DNA from: Anaerocolumna chitinilytica | GTDB lineage: Bacteria > Bacillota > Clostridia > Lachnospirales > Lachnospiraceae | Assembly: GCF_014218355.1 (NCBI RefSeq) | Contig: NZ_AP023368.1 | Coordinates: 1,430,001-1,494,000 of the forward strand | Direction: 5' to 3' | DNA length: 64,000 bases | Shown here: piece after piece, positions 37,548-46,320 of the stretch | Layout of the letters: each line of letters starts with the position of its first letter | Numbering within the stretch: the first letter of the stretch is position 1 | Translations under genes and position numbers: made by a program | The notes under the pieces: model-generated | Told to the model about the DNA's origin: nothing | The model's input: only the letters and a program-made list of their open reading frames with translations | Database searches by the model: none

Positions 37548-37559
37548 ATGAGGGAATAG
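37548..37559 (+). other. Minimal three-codon open frame with a strong ribosome site
   Basis: AAAGGAG at 37533-37539 is followed after 8 bases by ATG AGG GAA TAG. It lies in the long leader of the secreted-protein operon. It may be a leader peptide or a trace of a deleted gene start. Confidence 0.3.
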
Positions 37560-37656
37560 TATAACTATCTACATATACATGCATGCAGAGTCCTAATTGT
37601 GGCTGTATAAACCAATAAGTTAGTATATAAAAGATAAATATATGGAGGTGGGGAAA

Positions 37657-40600
37657 GTGAAACAGCATATTAAAAAACTGTCAATTTTCATTTGCATCAT
37701 TATGTTATTACAAGTGCTTGATATATATAATTATGTTTTTGCAGAGGGAACGGGTTATTCCGAGGAAAGCGGACAGGAAGAAGAGATTACAGGTTCACTG
37801 GACATAGAACCATCAGCAATGGTTCAGGCAGTTACACCTGCTGCTATACAGCTGCAGATGTATAATGTTGACAGAAGCGAAACCAGCAATACAATCTATG
37901 CAAATTTCAGAATTATTAATAATGGAGATGAATCGGTAAGTCTTTCTGATTTAAAAATTAGATATTATTACATGCTGGGTGGTGAGATATCCCAGAATTT
38001 CTGGTGCGATTGGTCCAGTGCAGGCACTTCAAATGTGAAAGGGACTATTATAAGAAATGACCCTCTTTATCAGGGGGCCGATACCTATGTGGAAATAGGA
38101 TTTATAGACGGCAGCGGGAGTTTGGGGGCTGGCTCCAATGTTGAGATTAAAACAAGGTTTGCACGAACCGACTGGAATAATTACAAGCAGTCAGATGATT
38201 ACTCCTTCAACAGTACTTCTACAAATTACCAGGATTGGAGTAAAGCAGTGGTTTATGCCGGTGGAAAAGTAGTTTGGGGTGAAGAACCTAGCATACTGAT
38301 GCCGCAGATTACTTCAGCTGGTGTTAAGATGTTTAATAATGGGAGAAATGATTCGTCAACTACCATATATCCATGGTTTAAGCTATATAATACCGGAACA
38401 CTGCCCTTTGACCTGGAAGATGTAAAAATAAGATACTATTACACCATTGATGGGGAAAAGGATCAAAATTTTTGGTGTGACTGGTCAAGTGCTGGAAGTG
38501 ATAATGTGACGGGCACATTCGTAAAAATTCCCTTTATAGCAAACGGTCTTGATTATTATTATGAACTGGGTTTCAAGCCTGGGAGTGGTTCCTTAATTGC
38601 AGGAGACTTTGAAGAGATACAAACAAGATTTGCAAAAAATGACTGGAGCAATTATACGCAATCCAATGATTATTCTTTTAATGCCGGTGCAAGTGATTAC
38701 ACCGAGTGGACGAAGATAGGTGTATATATAAAAGGAAAACTGGTCTGGGGTGAAGGTCTTTTGTTTGGGGTGCCTCAGAATATAAGATCCATTGCAACAG
38801 AGAAGGAAATTAATTTATCCTGGGATCCTGTTGAAGGAGCGAAAGGTTTTCAGGTAGAGGTTGATGGGACGATTTTGAATCAAGGGATGAGTACTTCCTA
38901 TGTTCAAGAAAATCTAACTCCCGGGACGTTGCATACATATAGAGTAAGAGCGGTTAACCCAATTATGAACGGAGACTGGACTGATCCTATCGAGGTTTGG
39001 ACCCTGCCCGATATACCACAAAACATATCAGCTTCCGGTATGGGCAATTCTATAAGCCTTTCATGGGATTCGGTTATAGGTGCAAACGGATATGATGTGG
39101 AAGTACAAGGAGCTCCTGTTGATAATGGTTTAAATACAACCTATATACAGACGGGCCTTGATTCCAATTTACAGCAGACCTATAGAGTCAGGGCGAAAAA
39201 TTCAAGCGGAGCTGGAAAATGGAGCGGTATTATTGCAAAATCAACGCTTTCTTCCGTACCATCAAATATAAAATATACATCGTCTGATAATGGAATCAGG
39301 CTCACTTGGGATTCAGCGGCCGGAGCTGATGGTTATGATGTGGAGGTTGACGGTGAGTCGATAATTTCAACTTCCGCAGCTTACTATATGCATACAGGCT
39401 TATCTCCTTATACAGGGCACTTTTACAGAGTTAGATCAAAAAATACCGGCGGAGTGAGTAACTGGAGTGAAATAATATATGCATCGACCTTATTGCAGAT
39501 ACCATCCAATCTGGGAGCAAGAGTTACTCCGGATGGAATTATCGTAACATGGGATGCTGTAGAAAATGCTGACGGATATGATATTGAAGTCGATGGTGTG
39601 ATGATAAACAATAAAAACTTAACTTCCTATACCCATGAAGGGTTTTTGCCAAATACAGAACATTTCTATAGAGTAAGAGCCAAAAATGGAACTGCTGTCA
39701 GCGCATGGAGCGAAGAAATAACAAGGAAAACTTATACGGGTGTTCCGGCGAATTTATCAGCAAATGCAACCAGTTCAGAGATTACATTAACCTGGGATCC
39801 GGTAGTCGGGGCCCAAGGCTACGAACTTGAAGCAGATGGCACAATCATCAATACCGGAATGAATACATTTTATAATCATAAAGGTTTGCTGCCTGGATCT
39901 GTCCATAAATACAGGGTAAGAGCAAAGAATGCTGCAGGAGCGTCACAATGGAGTGAAATTGTTACAAAATCAACTTCACTTGGTACACCGTCTAATCTAC
40001 GGTCAACAACCACATCAGCGACATCCATAACAATTATGTGGGATAAAGTACAAGGAGCCGATGGTTATGATGTTATGGTAGACGGAGTAATCATAGATAA
40101 CGGCACGAGTACTTCCTATACCCACACAGGTTTGGAACCCGGTTCTACCCATATTTATATAGTGCGGGCTAAAAGTAGTGGGATTTCAGGAGAGTGGGGC
40201 CAGGAGCTGAGTGCATGGAGCGGTGCGATCATAACCCCAAGCAATCTGGGGATTCCAGGGAACATAAAAGCGATAGCAGCGAGCAGAAGTATTACTTTAG
40301 TATGGGATGAAGTCAAAGGGGCAACAGGCTATGATATAGAGGTGGACGGGCACTTAATGAATAATGGAAACGAAACAATGTATTTACATGAGGGATTGTT
40401 ATCATTAAGTTCACATGTTTATAGGGTTAGGGCAAAAAACCTAAAAACAGTAGGGGAATGGAGTGATTTTATCCAAGCAGAGACTTCATTGGGAATACCA
40501 TTAAATCTAGGAACCGAACCTCAAACAACAAAGATGGTAATTATGTGGGATCCTGTGGAAGGAGCTACAGGTTATGATGTGGAAGCAGACGGAGAGGTAT

Positions 40601-41049
40601 TTAAAAATATTGAAAATAATAAGTACATACATGATGCCCTTCAACCAAATACAATGCACTCTTATCGCGTAAGGGCCAGAGGTAAAGAGGGTGTGGGTGA
40701 ATGGAGTGAGATTATCACCGATAATACAATTCCTGAGCTTGTAATAAATATTCCGGCAGATACGATGTTTAATTTTGTCGTAGTTGCTCCTGCGAAAGAA
40801 ACCTCCGGTGAAATTACGGTTACAGTAAATTATAATGCAGATGAACTTGAAGTATTAGATTTATGTGGAGCTACACAAAAATCAGATATAACGACCGGAA
40901 AGGTGGACGGAAAAAGAATTGTAATTGATGAGTTTAAAAAGGGCAGGATTGTTTTCCGGTTTCTTGATACAGACGAAACTCAAACAAATGTAATAAAGTT
41001 TATATCAAAAACCAATACACCTTCCGGTGTAACATATAGTATTGATTAG
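37657..41049 (+). CDS. Secreted cellulose-binding multidomain protein: 2 CBM3, 8 FN3, cohesin-like C terminus
   Basis: An 1130-residue exported protein. A signal peptide (residues ~1-30, ending YVFAEG) is followed by two family 3 carbohydrate-binding modules (about 55-205 and 220-365), each with LSDLKIRYYY-type and NFWCDWSSAG blocks and the tail KxVWGE. Eight fibronectin-III-like repeats follow, each starting P-x-N-(I/L) and holding SYxHxGL and YRVRAKN. The last ~110 residues resemble a cohesin-like beta domain (TVNYNADELEVLDL). No catalytic domain is seen. It probably attaches the cell or a surface complex to cellulose. GGAGGTGGGG is 3-8 bases before GTG 37657, while ATG 37642 lacks a site. 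A c-di-GMP riboswitch lies upstream. Confidence 0.88.
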   Translation: MKQHIKKLSIFICIIMLLQVLDIYNYVFAEGTGYSEESGQEEEITGSLDIEPSAMVQAVTPAAIQLQMYNVDRSETSNTIYANFRIINNGDESVSLSDLKIRYYYMLGGEISQNFWCDWSSAGTSNVKGTIIRNDPLYQGADTYVEIGFIDGSGSLGAGSNVEIKTRFARTDWNNYKQSDDYSFNSTSTNYQDWSKAVVYAGGKVVWGEEPSILMPQITSAGVKMFNNGRNDSSTTIYPWFKLYNTGTLPFDLEDVKIRYYYTIDGEKDQNFWCDWSSAGSDNVTGTFVKIPFIANGLDYYYELGFKPGSGSLIAGDFEEIQTRFAKNDWSNYTQSNDYSFNAGASDYTEWTKIGVYIKGKLVWGEGLLFGVPQNIRSIATEKEINLSWDPVEGAKGFQVEVDGTILNQGMSTSYVQENLTPGTLHTYRVRAVNPIMNGDWTDPIEVWTLPDIPQNISASGMGNSISLSWDSVIGANGYDVEVQGAPVDNGLNTTYIQTGLDSNLQQTYRVRAKNSSGAGKWSGIIAKSTLSSVPSNIKYTSSDNGIRLTWDSAAGADGYDVEVDGESIISTSAAYYMHTGLSPYTGHFYRVRSKNTGGVSNWSEIIYASTLLQIPSNLGARVTPDGIIVTWDAVENADGYDIEVDGVMINNKNLTSYTHEGFLPNTEHFYRVRAKNGTAVSAWSEEITRKTYTGVPANLSANATSSEITLTWDPVVGAQGYELEADGTIINTGMNTFYNHKGLLPGSVHKYRVRAKNAAGASQWSEIVTKSTSLGTPSNLRSTTTSATSITIMWDKVQGADGYDVMVDGVIIDNGTSTSYTHTGLEPGSTHIYIVRAKSSGISGEWGQELSAWSGAIITPSNLGIPGNIKAIAASRSITLVWDEVKGATGYDIEVDGHLMNNGNETMYLHEGLLSLSSHVYRVRAKNLKTVGEWSDFIQAETSLGIPLNLGTEPQTTKMVIMWDPVEGATGYDVEADGEVFKNIENNKYIHDALQPNTMHSYRVRARGKEGVGEWSEIITDNTIPELVINIPADTMFNFVVVAPAKETSGEITVTVNYNADELEVLDLCGATQKSDITTGKVDGKRIVIDEFKKGRIVFRFLDTDETQTNVIKFISKTNTPSGVTYSID

Positions 41050-41066
41050 TAAAAAATATATTTTTC

Positions 41067-41108
41067 CCTTCCGTTTATGCCTTTGAGATTCTCCACATAA
41101 ACGGAAGG
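41067..41108 (+). repeat. Inverted repeat between the two adhesin-like genes
   Basis: CCTTCCGTTTATG at 41067-41079 pairs perfectly with CATAAACGGAAGG at 41096-41108. No T tract follows, so it is more likely an mRNA processing or stability hairpin than a terminator. Confidence 0.65.
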
Positions 41109-41134
41109 AAAATGAAGAAGGTTTGGAGGTTGGG

Positions 41135-44100
41135 ATGAAAAAATTAAAAATCATTTGTTTTATAGCTTGTATGCTTTTGCTCTCATGGACGCAATCATCA
41201 TCGGTTTATGCCGGAAACAAGATTGATATCATATTTCTTATAGACAGATCAGGGAGTATGGGGTCTAGTATCAGTAATGTCAGAAATGAAATAGGGAATT
41301 TTACAGCTGCATTACAAAATCAAGGCATTAGTTATCGACTTGGCCTTGTGACATATGAAACCTATCCAACTAATTATGGCTTTACATCAGATGTTAATGT
41401 ATTCAGACAGTGGCTTGATGGGGTTTATGTCGATGGTGTTAACGAGGAGGGCCTAGATGCAATAGAAGATGCAGTCCAGAATTCGGTCTTTCAAGTTGAT
41501 GCTATCAAATACTTTGTTCTTATTGGAGACGAAGTAGTTACAAGTATAAGAGGAAATACCATTGAGGGAACACAAAATCTTTTGAATAATTTTGATATCA
41601 CCCTCACAACAGTGGGCATAGATTACATTAAGAGTCAGTTTCAGTCTTTATCCAGTGCCACAGGCGGGCTATATCTGGATTTATACAGTGGTTTTGGAAC
41701 AAATCTGACAAGTATTTTTAAACAGATACAAGCAATACCAAAGTTTGATATTATGTCTCCACCGTCAGATAGCTTTTTTGGCGGAACAAAAAATACGTTT
41801 ATTCCTACCTTGTCCGTATCGGATGCGGATGGAGATGCACTGACATGTAAGCTGTTCGTTGATTCTGAGGGAACTCAGAGAGAAACAAGAACTATTACGA
41901 ATACAAAAACTCCGCAGATCGTCAGCTTTAATACATTTAATGTATCTGCCCTGGGGGAAGGAAACCATACCTTGAGATTTACTGTTTCTGATGCCAGGGA
42001 TACCGTACAGGGAAGTATGAGCATAAAAGTTGATAAAACTGCGCCGGTGACATCCAATGCGTCTTTTTCATCAACGGATAGTAGCATAGTGGTTTCAGGA
42101 AGTGCCGGTGATTCATTATCCGGATTAGATATAACTCCTTACCGCTTTACAGCTGGCAGTTCCTCTACCTCCTGGGGGACGAATACATCTGCGGTTTTTT
42201 CTTCATTAATTCCCAATACCCTTTATCCGGTAAAATTCGAAGCACAGGATAAGGTAGGAAATATCGCCGTAGTTCCAGGAAATATTTATACAAAGGCTCA
42301 GACTCCAACCATTACCGTGAAGAATACAGCAGAAAATGCCATCGACATTGCATTAACAGATAATAATCCGTCTGCTACTCTGTATCAGGTTGTCTCACCT
42401 CAGATACCGTCAGCGCAGTGGCAGACCGCTTCTGGAAAAGTATTGCATCTGAGTGGTTTACAGTCAGGGATTCAATATACCTTTAATGTGAAAGCAAAAA
42501 ATGCAGAAAATATTGAAACTGCTCTCAGTAATCAGATAAGCTGCAAAACATTTTCAACACCGCCTTCGGATGTGGTAGTAAAGGCGGAGCGTAATGCTAT
42601 GAATATTTCCTGGAGCGCAGTCACAGGAGCTTCCAGATATGAAGTGGAGCTTGACGGGGGAAGCGTAATTTCAACAGGTACGACTACATCCTATAAGCAC
42701 GAAGGTCTTCAGCCTGGAACACAGCATACATACAGGGTTAGAACCATTAACTCAGCAGGAGCAGGTCTATGGAGTAAATCCTACACTCAATATACGATTA
42801 TAGATCCACCGGCAACTCCTGTAAACTTTGCGGCTGGAAATGTCACAAACAAGCTTATTACACTGGGCTGGGACTGGGCCACAAATGCTTTTGGCTATCA
42901 AATCGAGATCAATGGGTCTAGGATAGTCAATATAACAGACGGTACCGCAACACAGTATGAGCTATCCACTGTAACACCAGATACATCCTATAGCTTCCGG
43001 TTACGTGCTTATAATGTAGGAGGAGAAAGTTCATGGACAGAACCTCTTAAGATAACAACCTTACCTGACCCTCCCTGCACGCCGGAAAGCATTACTACAG
43101 AAGCTTCTAAATATAAAATAAAACTGACATGGGACTCAGTGGAGAGAGCGGAAGCTTATTGGATCATGGTTGATGGAATAAAAATAGATAATGGAAAAAA
43201 TACAACCTTTACACATGAAAATTTAATGCCTCTATCAGGACATACCTATCAGATAAAAGCGGTTAACAGGGGCGGAGAAAGTGAATGGAGTGAAAAAATA
43301 GATGTAACTACCTGGCCGGAGGAACCATCAACACCTACCAATATCCTTGCTACCTCAGGAAAAGCATCAATATCACTTTCGTGGTATAAGGTGCCATATG
43401 CAGCGAGTTATGAGGTGGAACTTGACGGCTCATCCATACAGAGTGTTACAGACGAGGCTTTTGTGCATGAAGGTTTAAGTGCCGGGACAAACCATACATA
43501 CAGGGTTCGTGCAAAAAACATCAGCGGATATAGCGACTGGAGCAGGGAAATAACTGTTTCGTCCATACCGGCAGATAATGCAGCAGTATCTCTCACCAAT
43601 ATTGTCGCAGTAGTTACAACCAACAGCATAATGCTTTCATGGGACGCAAAAGCCTATGAAGGAAAGTACGATATTGAAGTTGACGGAAAGATTTATGACA
43701 ACGGATTGAATACTATTTACAATCACACCGGACTTAAGCCGGATAGTTACCATACTTACAGAATCAGAGTCAGGGACAGAAGCGGCTTGGAACAGTGGTG
43801 TGCTACTCTTTCGCTATCCACTATGCCTCCGCTTCCTGATGCTCCGGTGAATATAAAAGCCTATCCAGGGAACAACTCCATTGAACTAGAATGGACCAGA
43901 GTAGAAGGAACGGAAGGTTATGACCTGGAGATTGATGGAGAAACGGTAGAGAACCTGACAGACACAGTATATAACCATATTGACTTGAAATCCGGAACCA
44001 CGCATACCTATAGAGTACGTGCCAAAAATACAACAGGTGTAACGGCGTGGAGCCCATCAATAACAGTAAGTACCACCAGCCCGACCTATGTTGCAAAATG

Positions 44101-44416
44101 TGTGAAAGGCAAAGAGATTGAGTTTTCCATACTTGCCGATAACGTACAGGACTTTGGCAGTATGACCTTCGTTGTATTGTATGATCCAAGTGAACTTGAA
44201 ATAACAGATTTGTATAAAGGAACTCCTTCAACGGATACAATGACTGACGGAAATATACCAGGGACCAATTTGATTGTAAAATACTCCGCGGGACGGATAG
44301 AAATTAAAGTAAATGAAAGTATTACGCCAGGTACATCATGGTCAGGAGAGATTACCTGTTTAGCTTTTAAGGCTAAATTTACAGGCAATTCCAAACTTGA
44401 TCTGACAGTAGAATAA
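41135..44416 (+). CDS. Secreted VWA-domain and FN3-repeat protein with cohesin-like C terminus
   Basis: A 1093-residue exported protein. After a signal peptide (residues ~1-26) comes a von Willebrand factor A domain with an intact metal-ion adhesion site DRSGSMGSS (about 34-42) spanning to about residue 205. Two Ig-like segments follow, then about seven fibronectin-III-like repeats homologous to those of the preceding protein (SYxHxGLxPGTxHTYRVR). A cohesin-like domain closes it (SMTFVVLYDPSELEITDL). VWA domains usually mediate protein or glycan contact. The ATG at 41135 follows GGAGGT. It is probably cotranscribed with the neighbours. Confidence 0.86.
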   Translation: MKKLKIICFIACMLLLSWTQSSSVYAGNKIDIIFLIDRSGSMGSSISNVRNEIGNFTAALQNQGISYRLGLVTYETYPTNYGFTSDVNVFRQWLDGVYVDGVNEEGLDAIEDAVQNSVFQVDAIKYFVLIGDEVVTSIRGNTIEGTQNLLNNFDITLTTVGIDYIKSQFQSLSSATGGLYLDLYSGFGTNLTSIFKQIQAIPKFDIMSPPSDSFFGGTKNTFIPTLSVSDADGDALTCKLFVDSEGTQRETRTITNTKTPQIVSFNTFNVSALGEGNHTLRFTVSDARDTVQGSMSIKVDKTAPVTSNASFSSTDSSIVVSGSAGDSLSGLDITPYRFTAGSSSTSWGTNTSAVFSSLIPNTLYPVKFEAQDKVGNIAVVPGNIYTKAQTPTITVKNTAENAIDIALTDNNPSATLYQVVSPQIPSAQWQTASGKVLHLSGLQSGIQYTFNVKAKNAENIETALSNQISCKTFSTPPSDVVVKAERNAMNISWSAVTGASRYEVELDGGSVISTGTTTSYKHEGLQPGTQHTYRVRTINSAGAGLWSKSYTQYTIIDPPATPVNFAAGNVTNKLITLGWDWATNAFGYQIEINGSRIVNITDGTATQYELSTVTPDTSYSFRLRAYNVGGESSWTEPLKITTLPDPPCTPESITTEASKYKIKLTWDSVERAEAYWIMVDGIKIDNGKNTTFTHENLMPLSGHTYQIKAVNRGGESEWSEKIDVTTWPEEPSTPTNILATSGKASISLSWYKVPYAASYEVELDGSSIQSVTDEAFVHEGLSAGTNHTYRVRAKNISGYSDWSREITVSSIPADNAAVSLTNIVAVVTTNSIMLSWDAKAYEGKYDIEVDGKIYDNGLNTIYNHTGLKPDSYHTYRIRVRDRSGLEQWCATLSLSTMPPLPDAPVNIKAYPGNNSIELEWTRVEGTEGYDLEIDGETVENLTDTVYNHIDLKSGTTHTYRVRAKNTTGVTAWSPSITVSTTSPTYVAKCVKGKEIEFSILADNVQDFGSMTFVVLYDPSELEITDLYKGTPSTDTMTDGNIPGTNLIVKYSAGRIEIKVNESITPGTSWSGEITCLAFKAKFTGNSKLDLTVE

Positions 44417-44426
44417 GGGGGAGCAA

Positions 44427-45365
44427 ATGAAAATCTTTATATTAAGACATAAAAAAGGTATAGCTGTTGTTCTGGCTGTATGTGTAATGATTACCATGGT
44501 CCCAATGTTTGTAGGGTATCCCAGTCGTCTGCCGATCTTAGCTGCCAATTCGAACGAGCGAAAAATGGCAGCTGATATCTCAAGTTCTACCGGAGTAGAT
44601 GTTGATAAAATTCTTACCCTTAGAAAGGACGGGAAGTCTTGGAATGAAATTCTGGAAGAGCTAAAAGGCAAGGGTGGAAGCACGGAAGATAGAAATCAAA
44701 TGGATAAGCTCTTAACCGAAGAGGCGCTAGGAGAAAAAGATGTAAAAATGCTACTGGGTGCGGGCTTTACCAAGGAGGAAATACAACAAGCTACATTGAT
44801 TGCAGAGAGAATCCAATTCCAATTACAGGAAATAACAAGCAGTAATGGTAATGAAACGATATCTGCTGTAAAAGAAATGCCGGAGACCGGTGAAGTTACG
44901 AGTGAGAATGGTGATAGTACAGCTGTTTATAAGGAACTGGAAGAAAAACTTAATATTAAAAATGCCATAACTTTAATGCTAAAATTGAAAGCTGCCTTTG
45001 GTAGTATGGAACAGGTTATGGATGAATATCTATATTCGCTGCAAGTGGATATTAATTTAGAAGATTACCTTACAGACCGTCAGGCTTATCAGAAAAAGAA
45101 AAATGATAAAAATCTCGAAGCCGGAAACAAAAAGATCATTACAATGTCTGATATCGAAAATGAAATGCTGAAAACGATACAGCAAAGTAATGTGAATAAT
45201 GACACCAAGGAAGTTACAGATTCCGGTAGCAAGCCTTCTGATAATTTGGGATGGAAAGCGGATGACAAGCCGAAATCACCCCTTCCGGAGGTAACGGATG
45301 TAACTCCGAGAGATCCAGGTGAAGATATTCTGGAAGAGATACAGCAAATTAATCCCTTAAAATAG
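44427..45365 (+). CDS. Exported helical protein of unknown function, GKSW motif
   Basis: A 312-residue protein I do not recognise. An N-terminal membrane segment (GIAVVLAVCVMITMVPMFVG) indicates export or anchoring. The rest is charged and mainly helical. A short unit near residue 55, DVDKILTLRKDGKSWNEILE, resembles units in the next protein. The C terminus is proline- and acid-rich. It begins 10 bases after the VWA gene with AAGGGGG and ends 17 bases before the next start, so it belongs to the operon. A role in secreting or anchoring the RHS protein is possible but unproven. Confidence 0.75.
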   Translation: MKIFILRHKKGIAVVLAVCVMITMVPMFVGYPSRLPILAANSNERKMAADISSSTGVDVDKILTLRKDGKSWNEILEELKGKGGSTEDRNQMDKLLTEEALGEKDVKMLLGAGFTKEEIQQATLIAERIQFQLQEITSSNGNETISAVKEMPETGEVTSENGDSTAVYKELEEKLNIKNAITLMLKLKAAFGSMEQVMDEYLYSLQVDINLEDYLTDRQAYQKKKNDKNLEAGNKKIITMSDIENEMLKTIQQSNVNNDTKEVTDSGSKPSDNLGWKADDKPKSPLPEVTDVTPRDPGEDILEEIQQINPLK

Positions 45366-45382
45366 TAGTGAGGAGAAGAAAA

Positions 45383-46297
45383 ATGAAAAAGCTTTTGAAA
45401 TTATTAAGCTCAATTTTTATAGTGACACTGCTGCTTTTATCAGCTGGGGTGGCAGTATATTCAGCTGCGACCGGACAAAGTAAGAACTTATTGGCAACCC
45501 TTTCAGGTAAGGAAGCAGTGAAAAATGAAGAAGCAGAGAAAAATACAAAGATAGAGGCAGATACGAAAGTTGTTTCTGGTTTAACAGATAAGGAACCAAA
45601 GAGTACTGCTTTACCTGGCGAAACAAAGGAGGTAATCAGGTTATCAGGTAGCGTAAAATCTGAAGCAAATACTGACAATTATACGGAATTACTGGAATCG
45701 CTTAATGTACACGAAAAATACAAAAATGAAATGGACAGGTTATTGGGAGAAGGCCATAACCTTTCCGATATCCTCACAGCGTATTCCTTTCTTAATGATA
45801 AATATGGAAAGCTCCAGGAAATTGAAACCCTGGTTCAAAAAAAGGAATCGGGGAAAGACTGGGCAGATATATTCATAGGATATAACAAAAAGAATCCGGA
45901 ATTCGTACCAAGATCCTTCGATGATGGTTATCTTGAAGAATTATTGAAGGTTCCGGGAATTACGGCAGATGATATCATGATAGCTGACAGGGTATCACAA
46001 AAAACGGGGAGAACATATCAGGAAGTAATGGAAAAGCGAATGGAAGGAAAGTCCTGGAAGGATATCAATGCAGGACTCGATATTGTGAATGGTGACGAGA
46101 CTCTTTTGCGGGTATCTGTATCTCCTGAACAAATCGATAAATACGTCAATACTGGAATGGACAGGGACCTTGTGGTTAAAGGCTATGTTATTGCTAAGAA
46201 GTTAGGGCAGAAAGCTGATACCGTAATGAAGGAACTAAAAGAGGGGACAAAGGAAGAAGAATTATTAGATAAATATTACACCCAGAAATACTACTAA
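45383..46297 (+). CDS. Exported helical protein of unknown function, paired with the preceding one
   Basis: A 304-residue protein with a signal-like N terminus ([21 protein letters not shown]) and a mostly helical body. It contains at least two units related to those of the previous gene: [19 protein letters not shown] (about residue 155) and [20 protein letters not shown] (about 215). This suggests that the two genes share ancestry in these short helical repeats. ATG 45383 is chosen because AGGAG is 8 bases upstream; GTG 45368 has none. The RHS gene starts 23 bases after its stop. Confidence 0.75.
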   Translation: MKKLLKLLSSIFIVTLLLLSAGVAVYSAATGQSKNLLATLSGKEAVKNEEAEKNTKIEADTKVVSGLTDKEPKSTALPGETKEVIRLSGSVKSEANTDNYTELLESLNVHEKYKNEMDRLLGEGHNLSDILTAYSFLNDKYGKLQEIETLVQKKESGKDWADIFIGYNKKNPEFVPRSFDDGYLEELLKVPGITADDIMIADRVSQKTGRTYQEVMEKRMEGKSWKDINAGLDIVNGDETLLRVSVSPEQIDKYVNTGMDRDLVVKGYVIAKKLGQKADTVMKELKEGTKEEELLDKYYTQKYY

Positions 46298-46320
46298 ATT
46301 TTTGGAACGGGGTTAAACGG

